This document shows positions 23,726 to 35,977 of a stretch of DNA of 64,000 bases, in pieces (the first letter of the stretch is position 1; each line of letters opens with the position of its first letter). The notes under the pieces were generated by a model. It was not told the origin of the DNA. It searched no databases and saw nothing but the letters and a program-made list of their open reading frames with translations. The translations under genes and the position numbers were made by a program. The stretch is from Drechslerella dactyloides (lineage: Eukaryota; Ascomycota; Orbiliomycetes; Orbiliales; Orbiliaceae). Location: assembly GCA_020064725.1 (NCBI GenBank), contig JAGTWJ010000010.1, positions 434,001-498,000 of the forward strand, in the 5' to 3' direction.

Positions 23726-26040
23726 ATCCTTTTTTATTATAATTTTCTCAACAATTTAAAATTATTTATATAAAATTAAACCTAGATTAAAAATTTTAAT
23801 TTTAAAATTTACTAAATATTTTTAAAGTCTATTTTTTATTATTTTTTTTTTGTTTATTTACTTTTTATTTATAACTTTGTAATTAAAATTAAAAGATAAA
23901 TAAGCCTAAAAAAATAACATAATATTTTATATATAAGTATATATTAATTAGTAAATTCCTATTTATAGTATTATTTATTTTAGATTAATCTGTATTTTTA
24001 AATATTTATACCTTCTTCTATATTTACTAAAGATATTACTTTAAAAAAACATAATATTTTAATATTAAAAAAAACTATTATTTGTTGTTGAAATTAATTG
24101 TAATTATTATAACTTTTTATAAAATTAATCTTATTATTTTTATCTTTTTTACTAATTTTATAGATTATTGATTTATAATTATATAAACAAAAAAACTCTA
24201 ATTATAAACTATAAAATTAATAATTTTCTAATTAATTAAAAATTATTTTAGATAATTTAATATATAATAATATTTTTTCAAAATTTTATTTATAAAATTC
24301 TATATCTTCTTTAGTATTAATATTTTTTAATAAAAATTTAAATATATTAATAATTTTATAATAAATTATATAATAAATTATAGAGATAAATTAGTTATTA
24401 TAATATCTTTTAGATTTTTCTATTATAATAGATATAATCTTGGGTTTAGAGATTTTTTAAATTATTTTTAAATAATTATAAAACTTCTAGAGTAAACTCC
24501 GGTTTTTATTTATTTAAATGGTTAGTTTCTTCTAGTTTAATTTTTATTATTCTTATTATATTTTTTTAAATTAATATTATAATATATTTTGAGTAATTAT
24601 ATAATAATAATATAAAAATATCTATATTTTAGTAATATAGTTAATAATATAATATATTAATATTAAATACTTTATTTTTATAAATAAAAATAAAAAGTTA
24701 TAATTATATTTAACTACTATAATAATTAGATTCCAAGAATTTATAGAATTTTCTTTTTTTTAAATATTAATATTATCTTTTTTATTAATATTACTTATTT
24801 CAATAAGGGGCCAAAAAACCCTAAATTAATATTAGTTTTATTTTTATTTATAATAATAATAATTTATATTATATCTATAAAAGTTAATCAATTTTATTAT
24901 CTTAGTTTTTTTATTAAATATATTAGTTTTTAGATCTAGACTAATTTTAAAATCCCATTCTAAAATATTTTTAGATATTTTTTTAGATTTATTACTATAA
25001 GAAAAAGAAATTAATTCTAAAAAAATAATAATTCTTCTATTATAATTGAGATTAGTTTTAAAATTATATTGAATATATAATAGATTAATATTGTTTTTAA
25101 GTTATACTAAGTAGTATATATATAGAGTTTTTTTTTTATTAATTTCAATAATACTAAAATAAGTATCTATAATCTTAAATATCTTTAATCTATTTTTATA
25201 TAATTTTATTAAGTTTTTAAAAAATATATTAATTGTAAGATAGAAGAACTCTACTAAAGTTATAGGATTATTAAAAATATTTGTTTATTATATTTTTTAT
25301 TTGATTTTTTTATTAAAGACTAAATTAAATAATAAACTAGTAAGTTTATATATTAAAAAAACTGTTCAAATCTCATAAATTAAATATAACTTAGAAAACT
25401 ATATTTTAATAATAATAAAAACATTTTTCTATATATTATTATATATCTTTTATTTAATAACAATATATATCTTATTAAATCCAAAAATATATTAATTATC
25501 AAATAATTTAATCAAACTTACTAAACAAATCTAGTATATACCTAATTAGTATTATAATCTTATTTATTAATATTTATATTATTAGATTAGAAACTTTCTT
25601 ATTTTCTAATATCTCTTCTTAAACAATACAAAAATCCTTAGATATTAAAATATTAAAATTTTTTTTAAATAATAAGCCAATCTTTTCTTTTTATCAATAA
25701 ATATATTAAATTATTATTCCAACACCAGAAAAACATATTAAAAACCAAAAAAATAAAAGTAAAATAAACCAGCAGCGATCATAATAGCAGAATAAATAGC
25801 CTAGCTATAATTTTAATATGAGTTTAAATCAATATCTACTTAAGTACCCCTCTATTATATTCCAAAAAAATATAGAAAATATATCAATAAAATATTAATC
25901 TAATATATCTAATAATAATAGTATATCCATATATACATATCAAACATAATATATTTACCTATTACCTATTATAAATTTTTCTAAACCTTCAGCAATACTA
26001 CTATCCAAAGGCAGAATCCCTTAATTTAGTAACTATTCAA
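23726..26040. other. A+T-rich relic, unidentified, possibly downstream part of a Helitron
   Basis: No motif I can defend. It lies downstream, in minus-strand reading, of the helicase N-terminal remnant at 26050-26795 and might hold its Rep and helicase domains in a fully decayed state, but I could not see the HxH replication motif or a Walker A box. The part at 25560-25980 is slightly less biased. Confidence 0.35.
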
Positions 26041-26049
26041 TATTCTAAA

Positions 26050-26795
26050 TCAATCAAGCACCTATAGTCACTTCTCTAGAATTTATATTATCAAACAAAA
26101 ATCCAGATATACAATCAATAATATACCCATTAAACAATATAATTTTTAGAAAAGGTGTGTTTTCCTGGGATTTTTTCTTATTACTTTTATAATAAGTATT
26201 ATCCTTGGTTTTGTTATTGTTTAGATTTGCATAGCTGTCTTGTTTAGTTTTTTCAACTTTAAAGTTGTCCACATATAATATAGAATCTATAATATTTTAT
26301 AGTATTTTATTTTTCAATAATAATAATAGAAATTTTTTATCTATCTCAATATCTCTGTAAAGAGGATTTTCCCTAGTTAAATTTATTAAAATCTCTCTAA
26401 TACATAAAGATTTAACCCTTAAGTAGGGTTTCAATAATTATAAATAGAGCTTCTTTTTAAAAACCCAAACAACTTTTAATATTTTCTACTAGTTAATTGT
26501 TATATCTAACAAAATATCCACCACTATTTAGATATCTAATAGGATAACAACAACATGTTTATTCATTAAACAGTAGATCTTATCTATAAAAGATCTCTCA
26601 AATACAAATTTATAAAGCTTACCAACCACACAATTCCTAGCAATTATTATTTCTTCAACTTTACTAAAATTATTTAAATATAAAAATTTTACACTATCCA
26701 TATAAAAACATCTAATATTAAACTCATTCAATTTAAAAAAAATAGGAATTAATTTTTTTTATAAAGATTTATGACACGTATTACATAAATATTCT
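26050..26795 (-). pseudogene. Helitron helicase N-terminal region (DUF6570-like), decayed
   Basis: Minus-strand reading resembles the conserved N-terminal domain of fungal Helitron Rep/helicase proteins. In order: a C-x2-C-H segment (YLCNTCHKSL, 26771-26785 and flanks), a stretch with LNEFNI, the motif FSKVEEIIIARN (expected pattern: VEE(M/I)LIAR), then NKHVVVILLDI where the family has H-V-x-N-F-P-Q-D-I, then NPLYRDIEID (near 26340-26365), a hallmark of this domain. The open pieces 26528-26731 and 26054-26272 belong to it, in frames that need at least one shift. No element ends were found around it. It is the only sign of an autonomous rolling-circle element here and is a plausible relative of the helicase that moved the short elements E1-E6. 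The family call rests on motif memory. Confidence 0.65.
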
Positions 26796-26799
26796 TAGT

Positions 26800-27540
26800 T
26801 TTTTTTAAAAAAATAGATATAAAATAGGTTAAGATTAGTTTGTTTAATTGGGTTAAATATTGTGTTTATTATGTTGAAGAGTGATATATTATTTTTATAA
26901 TTATAAATATTATATACTATATATGTTTAGTTTAGTATAAAATTAGGTCTAGTAAATTTAAGTTAGCTTTTGAAAAGCTGGTATGGTTTAATAAATTCTA
27001 AGAAAAAAAGGAAACACTATATTAATCTATCTAGATTTCATCAAAATAGATTTTTGGTTGGGTGTTTGTATGGCTGTTGTAACTTGTTAATTTTAGAAAT
27101 TATAAATAAATTCTTAAAGTTAAAATTAGTTTATAGTTGATATTTTTTTTTGAAGGGGTTTATTATTGTTTTGGTTATAGAAAATAGCTATAATTAGAAA
27201 TATAAATTTTTGATATTAATAAAAAATAATAAAAAATAATAAATAAATAAATAATAGTTTATTATATTAAAATAAATATATTATATAAAAATAAGTATAT
27301 AGTTTAATAATATAATAAATACTTTAATATATAATTATATTAAATATATTTTAAAATATAATTATATTAAAGATATATTAAATAAATAAATATAAAAAAT
27401 ACTTTGGTTTTAGATTATTATTTTTTTTTTTTTTTTTTTATTATTTACTATTATATCTTTATTATTTAAAAATTTTTATTAACTCTAGTTATTAATATTT
27501 ATTTTAATAATTTTCTTTTTTATTATTTAAATATATTTTT
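26800..27540. other. A+T-rich stretch, nothing recognised
   Basis: The stretch 26820-27190 is somewhat less biased and lies upstream of the helicase remnant, so it could be its leader. The rest is A/T with a poly-T run near 27420-27440. Confidence 0.4.
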
Positions 27541-27553
27541 TATTTTAAAATAA

Positions 27554-28029
27554 GATTATGATAGATTTTGTTGTTAACTAATTGAGAGTATTTTTAATAT
27601 TTTTAATAAATTTAATATTGATGTTATGTATTTTATAGATAATAAAAAAAATTTAATAATTTTAATTAAATAAAAATCTTATTATTATATACTATTTATA
27701 TCTAACAAAAATATTTCTAGTGGTATAAAAAAAGGAAAAGCAGTAGTTTTTTTTAAAAATAAATTAATAATTATTTCTATTTAAATTGTAATTTACTTCT
27801 ATCTTTTATACAAGATTAGAAAGTTGGTTTAAATAAAAATTTTTAATAATAATAATGATGATTTATATTAATCTTATTTTATTTTATTAAAAATTAATAA
27901 AAAAATTAAAAAAATTATTATAACTAAACAAAATAATAATAAATATATTTTAATAGTGAATAAAGTCTGTTATACTTTATTAAAAATTAGTAAGATATCT
28001 GAGATTATTTGTGTGTTTCTTGATAAATA

Positions 28030-28119
<90 letters not shown>

Positions 28120-28990
28120 GTATATATTAATGATAAATAAAACCTAAGTTATTTTATTTACTAAGTCTTTATTTAAGAAGATAGTTATTGTTGTTAAAGA
28201 CCTATATTTTAAAATATAAAAAATATATTTTGGAATTAGATAAAGAAAAGATTATAATAATCCTAATTAAGACTAAGTATTGTATTGCTCTATTTACTAA
28301 ATCTTTATTTAAGAAGATGGCTACTGTTGTTGAGGAGCTTAAGATCTATGTCTTATAAAAAATATATTTTAAAATCTAATGAAAAAAAGGTTATAATAGT
28401 CTTAATTAAAATTAAGTATTATATTATTTCTTTTTATAAGTTTTTATTTAAAAAGATAGTTATTATAGTTAAGAAATTTAAAATTTATATTTTAGAATCT
28501 AAGAAATATATTTTAAAATCTAATAAAAAAGAAGAAATCATTATTTTAATTAAAACTAAATATTATATGGTTTTTATTTTTAAGTCTTTATTCTAAAAAA
28601 TGGCTATAGTTGTTAAGAATTCTAATAATAAAGATAAAATAATGATGACTTTTATTAAAGATAAATAAAGTTTTGCTTTCCTTTTTAAAATAGCTACCCC
28701 TATTAAGAAGTATAGTTTTATTTTTGATTATTAATTTATTAAATATATGGTTAAAGAAGTTTTGAATAATTTAAATCTAAAGATTATTAATTTTTTAATA
28801 ATTAATAATAGAGTTATAATATCTCTTACTAAGAATAAATATTTTATAATTTTTTTTTTTAAAAAAAATATAAATATAATTTTAATATAGTTAGTTTTTA
28901 TTTAAAAAGTAAAAATAATATTAACTTAAGGTAATTATTAAATTTTAGCCTAAGGGTAAATTTTTAAATAAATTTTTAAAGGATATTAAT
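27554..28990 (+). pseudogene. Unrecognised decayed gene with poly-Asn tract and 46-codon repeats
   Basis: I do not recognise the product. One plus-strand frame can be followed from about 27554 to the poly-Asn tract, with stops that are nearly all TAA at positions expected for CAA. It reads through (AAT)n as Asn (28033-28119), then, after a small frame shift near 28210, through four imperfect copies of about 46 codons. Repeat starts are near 28166, 28302, 28441 and 28585. The shared pattern is KSLFKKxATVVEEL, then KIYxLESKKYILKS, then EKVIIVLIKTKYYI. The open stretch 28285-28596 covers repeats two and three. Two more diverged units may follow to about 28880. It has no transmembrane or catalytic motif that I can name, and no flanking terminal repeats. 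It could be a host repeat-protein gene caught in the A+T block or cargo of an unknown element. Confidence 0.5.
28033..28119 (+). repeat. (AAT)n microsatellite, about 29 units
   Basis: Perfect trinucleotide run. In the frame of the surrounding decayed gene it encodes polyasparagine. Confidence 0.95.
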
Positions 28991-29044
28991 ATCAAAGAAA
29001 AAAAAAATATAAAAATTAAATAGGAAAAAGATGTTAAAATTAAA

Positions 29045-29754
29045 CTAGAAGGGTGCGTCGCACCACTTAAACCCGACTGAATAGCTATTTTATATATATA
29101 TTTAATTTTTTATAATAAACTTTTCTTAATTTTCTATAATAATAATTTTTTATTAATTTTTATTAATTTTTAATTAATTTATTTATTTTTTATTAATTTT
29201 TTATTAATTATTTTTTTATTAATTATTTTTTTATTAATTATTTTTTTATTAATTATTTTTTTATTAATTATTTTTTTATTAATCATTTTTTATTAATTAT
29301 TTTTATTAATTTTTTAATTAATTTTTATAAATTTTTATAAATTTTTTATTAATTTTTTTATAAAAAAATTACAAGTCATTTTTATAAAGAATTTTTTATT
29401 AAAACTTACTTTTCGAAATTTAAAATGGAATATCTCTTTAATTATTTAATTAAATTATGTGTTGTGGGGTAAACCCTAATTATTACGTAATAATCTATAA
29501 ATAACTTTTAATTTATTTTGTGTTGTTGTGTTGTTTATATAGGTTTGTCTGTTTGTTTATTACTACTTTTATATAGTTGTGGCTGTGGCTGTGGCTGTGG
29601 CTGTGGCTGTACTATGGGTGTGGCTGGGCTGTTGCCAAGAATGCCAAGAAACAACACATTTTTTACAGTTTACCACCAGGCAGAAATCTACTGTAAAATC
29701 CGTCTCGGAGATAGGGGGGAGTTCAATCAACCTCCCTCCTATTCAGTCGGGCAT
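29045..29754 (-). mobile_element. Helentron-like non-autonomous element E3 (710 bp)
   Basis: Read on the minus strand it starts ATGCCCGACTGAATAGG and ends with a GGTGC-GAC-GCACC hairpin and CTTCTAG. The subterminal inverted repeat is 13 bp (CCCGACTGAATAG). It includes an AACAACACATTTTTT motif at 29651-29665, five GGCTGT units at 29581-29610, and a T/A minisatellite of about 16-bp units near 29195-29290. It is a close sister of E6 (57208), which lacks the GGCTGT expansion. Two short open frames here translate the hexamer and are not genes. Confidence 0.75.
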
Positions 29755-30614
29755 AAAAAGAAATATTTAATATTATTATTATTATTATGAATCATACTGC
29801 ATGCAACCTTTCGGTTATGGCAGGTGGAAGAAAATTAAATACAAAATACATATAAATGAAAATTAACACATATATGTGTTTTCTCTGTTTCTTTTGTTAT
29901 TAATTAATTAATTAGTTAATTAATTAATTTTGGATATTATTTTAAAGACTTCTAATCTTTCTTAGTCTTTTCCTCTTGTTTTATCTTCTTCTCTTTAAGC
30001 GGATATGTTTTACATTATTTATAATATTTATTTTTACTACTTATCACAATTTGTCTTGTTTAATATTAATAATATTAATTGGTGGACTTTTAATCTTTCT
30101 CAAAATTACCTTATTTAATTTTATTATTAATATTAACTTTATAATTGTTTTTTCTTTTAAAAAGTATTTTTATATTGTTAAAATATTTTTCTATTTATAT
30201 TAATCTATTCTTAATAAATAATAATATATTAAAATTAAATAATATTTTTCCTAATTCTTTTTTTATCTCTCCTCTCTTTTTTTTATAATATTTACATCCT
30301 ATAATAAGATATTTTAGTATTTGTATTATAATACCATAATTGCAATATTTATTTAGAATACCTAAATTTAATATTTTATATAAATAATTATTAAACATAC
30401 CATATCCTATCCTTAATTACATTATTGATAAAATAAATTTAATATTACTATTTTACAATATTTTATTTCTTTTAAATTTTGGTAGATTATTATAATCTAT
30501 TTTTTTTTTATGTTTTTGCTATTATTTTTATTATTCTATTAGACTTTTTATTTTATTTTATTTTTTTAGATATACAAAAGAATTATATAGGCTTTCTTTA
30601 AAAATTTTAGTACC

Positions 30615-33600
30615 TAATTTTGCTAATCTATCTACTTTTTCATTTCCATATATATTATTATGCCCAGGACACCAATTTATATATATTTTTATTTTATTAA
30701 CATTTAGCTTTCCACTAATATCCCATATTTCTTTAATAATATCTTGACTTAGTCTAAAACATAATAATTTTATTCTTTATATTACAACTTAGTTATCTAA
30801 ATATAAATATATATTATTTATATTTTTATTCTATAATAATATTTTTAATACTTTTTTAAAAGCTATTTATATAATAATTAATTTAATATTATATACTTCT
30901 ATTAAATCTTCTAAACTAATTTTTATTTTAAAAATTAATTTATTATCAATTTTATTATATATATTAGTATCTATTAATTTAATATCTTCTTCTAAATTTA
31001 ATAGAGAGTTATTTATATAAATAATTAAATTCTCTTTTAAATTTAATTTTAATTTATATATAATATATTATCTTACTTCTATTTCTTTTGGTTTTTTACT
31101 AATATTTATATTAATATTATTTTCAATCTATAGAAAATTTACTTCTATATTAATATATTTAATTTTAGTATATAGAGTAATTAAATAATTTATTTTTAAT
31201 AAAATAAAATCTAATAAAGTTTAGTATATCTTATTTCTATTATTATCTTTTTTATTTTTATATTATTTTAAATATTGAATATCTTCCTTTCTACCAAAAT
31301 AAAATTCTGGTGGAACCAATTCTGGTATTCTTAATTTAATTAGATGATTTTTATTAAAATATAATAATTTTAAGATATATTATCTTTATAAATTATTAAG
31401 CTTAATTTCTGATAATAAAATAAAAGCTTCAACTTCTAATAAATAAATTAATATTGTTTTATATGCTTTATTAATTTTTTTAATTATTTTATTTTATAAG
31501 ATATTAAAATCTTTTAAAAATAATTTTTAATTTTTTTACTAGATTTTAGTATTAAAATTTGAAATGGAGTAAATATAGCTTTTATATAATTATATTAATA
31601 TTTTTAAGTTTAATCCTTTTTCTAAATTTACTAAATTTCTAATATAATTAAATATTTGGTTTATAGCTATTAATTTATTTTTAATATAGAATTTAAATTT
31701 TAAATTTTTGTTTAAATAAATTTTAAGCTATTTAATTATATTAAATAATTTAATTATTATTTTATTTAATAAAACTAAATTATATTCTCCATTATTATTA
31801 TTTCTCTCTAAATTAAAATAAAAATATATTAATTTAGATTTTGTATTATCAAAGGCTACTATATTATTTTTTATCTAATTAAATATAGTTTTTGATGTAT
31901 TTTTTAAATTTATTATATTTAATTTTGTTGATTTATTAATTATAATAATAGTAATATCATTAATATAACTCAGTATTTTAATATTATTATATTTTTATTT
32001 TAATTGTTTAAATAACAATATTAAATATAATAAAAATAAAATCAGAGATATAAATAAATTTTAAGATATTCCTATTTTAATTAATTTTAATTTTTTTATT
32101 TATTCATTAAAAGTAAGCTTAATTTGTTTATTTAATATAAAATTCTCAATTTAATTAATTAATTATTTTGGAAATCTTATATTTTTAATAGTTTTAATTA
32201 ATCTTATTTTTAAAATATTATTAAAAGCTTTTTTTATATCTAAAAATAATATAGAGATTTTAAGCTTTTCTAATTTTACATTTTCTATATTATATATTAA
32301 AGATAATATAATATTTATAGTTAATCTTTATTTTTTATCCCCAATTTATTTATAATATAAAATATCTTTTATTTCTAAGATATATACTAATTTTATAGTT
32401 ATTATTTTCTCTAATATCTTTTCTAGGTAGTTTAAAAGATTTATGATTCTATAAGCTTTTAAAATATTATAATCTAGTTTATTAAGTTTTAGTAGAATTA
32501 CCCCAATTACTTGTCTAAAGTATATTAGGTAATATCTATAGTTTAATAATTTTTTAAATAAATTATTAAATCTTTTTAATATTATTTTATATATTTTTTT
32601 TAAGTATAGAAAATTAATTCCATCTGGACCTAATACTTTTTTTAAATTTAATATAAAAATAACTTCTCTAATTTCTTTATTTATAATTTTTTTCTATTTA
32701 ATCATATTTTTAATTATTTGTTCTTTTATTTTAAATAAATTATTAGATTCTAGGTAATTTAGTAACTTTAGAAAGAATATTTTTTAAAATACTTATATTT
32801 TCTTATTAAAGCTTGTTACTAAATTATTTTCAAAATCCAGATTTAGTATTCTTTATATTTTAAATAGTTTTATATAATTTAATGCTTTAAAGATCTTTTT
32901 ATCTTTTATGTTTATTAAGAAGTTTGTCTACTTTTTAGTTTTAGCTCTTTTTATTATTCTAAAATAATTATTTCATTTAAACTTAAATAAATTCCATTAT
33001 TCCTAGATTTTATTTTGTTTTTATTATCTTTTTACTTACTATATTTTTGTTCTTAGTGTATTTATTTTATTATTTTACTAAACTTTTAATTTTAATATTA
33101 TAATTAATTTTAGTATTGATGTTTCTACTGTATTAATTATATTTTATTAAAATAAATTTACAGTCTGCTCCAAATTTTGTTCTAAATTATTATTATTATT
33201 ATGTAAGGTAAATAATAATTTGTCCCAGTTATTATTTTAATCTAAATCTCTATCTAAATCTAATAATGTTTTTTGAAACTTCTCCCCATTAATTTTATTC
33301 TAATTATATTTATTTGTTGATAATGGGTTATTAACTAAATAATTATTATTTTGGGAATATATATTAAATAAGATAATCTTATAATCTAATCCTATATTTA
33401 AATTATTATTTATTATTTATTCTCCAATAAATAAATTTATTTAAGTTATTATAAACATTAAATCTAAAATAGATGAGTTTTTCCCTTTATTAAAATAATA
33501 AATTAGAATATTAGGATTATTTATTAAATATAGATTTTTATTTTTAATAATATTTATTAATTTTTTGTGTTGGATATTTTTTCTGCACTTAGAATTCTAT

Positions 33601-33900
33601 AAATAATGATGGGTATTAAAATCTTTAATTAATAAACACCTTTTATTAATAAATTTGATTATTTTGTTAAATAATCTTTTTATTATATATAATTTGTTGT
33701 TTTGGTCTATTTGGTGTTTTTTATTATAGATATTAATTATTTGGATTTTATCAAATTCTTTTGATTTAATATTAATAATTTGGTAATCTTCATTATTAAT
33801 TAAGTCTGTTTGATTATTAATTTTGTATAGGAATAGATTAGAATAATATATAATTATTCTTGGTCTTTTCATCATATTTAGTATTAATAATGTAAAACCA
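30615..33900 (-). pseudogene. LINE ORF2 (endonuclease, reverse transcriptase, RNase H), copy 2
   Basis: The apurinic-type endonuclease part is open at 33597-33875 and ends LLIKDFNTHHYL, where the family usually has GDFNxHH; the Gly is Lys. The reverse transcriptase fingers read LGPDGIN (GPDG at 32619-32630), followed by a readable run (YFRQVIGVILLKLNK, then KAYRIINLLNYLEKILE). The catalytic box is SYINDI at 31953-31970, expected SYVDDI or SYADDI, so the first Asp of the pair is Asn. The RNase H part keeps YLYLDN and WCPGHNNIYGNEKVDRLAK (30615-30680). Multiple RIP-type stops make it non-functional. Confidence 0.85.
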
Positions 33901-34171
33901 TTAATATTTATTATTATTAATTCTTTTAAGATCTATAGTTTTTATAAAAATAAAATATTTATTTTATTTATTGTAGAATTTAAAATATTTTACATTACAT
34001 TAGATAACATATTATAATTATATTATACACATTTTATTTTATTCTATATTAAAATAATTTAAATATTATTATTTTGATTATAGTTTTAGTCTTAGTTTTA
34101 ATTTTATTTTTAAATTACATTAAATTTTATTTTTAATATTTTTAATTTTTCATAATTTTATAAATTCACTA

Positions 34172-34420
34172 ACGTATTCCACAAGCGAGCGGACCACACA
34201 AGCGAGCGGACCACCCCATATAAACCAACACCCTACCAAAACACTTTTTATTGATAACTTAATCAATAATTAATTTAAAATTAGAATAAAATTAATCTTG
34301 TTTATATAAACTATTACAAATCTAAAAATATTTTTTTAAATTTTTTTTATATTAAATTAAAGAAATATACAAGGGGGGTGGTCCGGTCGCTTGTCTGGTC
34401 CAGTCGCTTATTGTTGACGT
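34172..34420 (-). mobile_element. 249-bp MITE, copy 3
   Basis: Inserted in LINE copy 2 at a TA. The equivalent TA in LINE copy 3 (51326-51327) holds the same MITE in the opposite orientation. Confidence 0.92.
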
Positions 34421-34558
34421 TATATGCTTTTCTTTACAATAAATATATTTTAAAATATTATATAAATATATTCTACCTTTTATATTATATTTATTATATT
34501 TATATTAATATATTTTATACTTTAAAAAACATATTCTACATATATTTATAAATATATA

Positions 34559-34807
34559 ACGTATTCCACAAGCGAGCGGACCACACAAGCGAGCGGACCA
34601 CCCCATATAAACCAACACCCTACCAAAACACTTTTTATTGATAACTTAATCAATAATTAATTTAAAATTAGAATAAAATTAATCTTGTTTATATAAACTA
34701 TTACAAATCTAAAAATATTTTTTTAAATTTTTTTTATATTAAATTAAAGAAATATACAAGGGGGGTGGTCCGGTCGCTTGTCTGGTCCAGTCGCTTATTG
34801 TTGACGT
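34559..34807 (-). mobile_element. 249-bp MITE, copy 4
   Basis: Inserted in LINE copy 2 at a TA. LINE copy 3 has the empty site near 51711-51722, and joining the flanks with one TA restores the same length, which confirms TA duplication on insertion. Confidence 0.93.
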
Positions 34808-35977
34808 TATATTATAACCAAATATCTAAAACCTTAGCAGTTTATACATTAATTTTTTAAATACATAAAATAATATTTCTCTGTTTTTAGGAATTCTCCA
34901 TTTAAAAATAATCTTTTATTATATAGTATTTATTTTACTATTTCTATTATTTTTATTATTAATACCATAGAAGAACAAAATTTATTTATTTATCTATTTT
35001 CCAATATTAGCTATTTTAGTATTCTTACTAATTCATAGATATTATCATTTTCTATTTCATTTTTTAGAGTGATTAATTGCTTCTTATTTTAAAATTAATT
35101 TATTTAAATTTTATATATTATTAAAAATCCCCATTTTATTATCTTTACTAGTTTTTAAATATATTAGTCTATTTTAACCAATTTCTTATATATTTCTTCT
35201 TTATATTTAAAAATATCTTTATTTTTTATATTTTAATATGTAATTAATATTAAATTACCTTTTTTATTTATTAAGATTCCCACAATTATTTTATTTTAGG
35301 ATTCCTCTTATTTTTTAAAAATATTATTTATTTTTATTTAATAGATATTTAAATCTATTATCAGTTTATCATTTATTATTTATAAAATAATTAATCTTCA
35401 TTATTTAATTGGTAGATTTATCATTTTTGGTGTTTTTTACATTTTTAATATTTTTAGTATTTTTGTTTGTATATTTACAACTTGTACATATGTTTTTAAT
35501 ATGTTTATTCAGTTTTTATTTTCATTTTAGATTTTATTTAGTTACTTTTCCAAGTTATCTATTTTTTCTTTTTATTTTACAACTAAAATAATTAAATCTT
35601 AGTTTTCCTAAATTAATTTAATTTTAATTTTTTTTATTTATATAGATTCAATTAATTACATACAATATCACTTATTTAGTTTAGGTATAGTATCTATTAG
35701 ATTTATTTTATCTAATGACAAACTAGTAGATAAATCCATCAATTAAAATGGATTTATCTGAAGGTGGTATTTTTAACGTTTTTAGCGTTGCCCCTGATTT
35801 TTATATATATAGACAATTATAAATTTTTAATATATTGCTATTATAATTATGAAATCACAATTATGAATTAGATTACACACTTAATATATTTTATTAAGTT
35901 TTTCAAGCGCTTTCGAATGATCTAATTTTTATTGTGTTTCGTTGATTTCGTCAAATGATATGAGAGGCTCTTTGTTT

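Larger units (their letters stand above)
29769..35977 (-). mobile_element. Tad1-like LINE, near full-length decayed copy (copy 2)
   Basis: Runs from the AAT tail (29769-29788) to a 5' end at about 35977, where similarity to copy 3 stops. It is about 5.7 kb after removing MITEs at 34172-34420 and 34559-34807. The 3' untranslated part has the AACC-GAAA-GGTT hairpin and a TTAA-rich tract. ORF2 domains run endonuclease, reverse transcriptase, RNase H. An ORF1-like region lies at about 34000-35900; comparison of the copies near 35465-35500 suggests an H-x4-C-x2-C cluster, perhaps a knuckle remnant. No target duplication was found. Confidence 0.85.

Noticed and set aside
28033..28119. CRISPR-like array
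   Set aside because: It is a plain trinucleotide run without spacers. No CRISPR arrays or cas genes are expected or seen in this eukaryotic sequence.
29518..29790. Cys/Gly- and Ala/Val-repeat open frames
   Set aside because: They translate the GGCTGT array in element E3 and run across its end.
35409..35591. Phe/Leu-rich plus-strand open frame resembling a membrane protein
   Set aside because: It is antisense to the LINE ORF1 region. The hydrophobicity is a by-product of T-rich codons.
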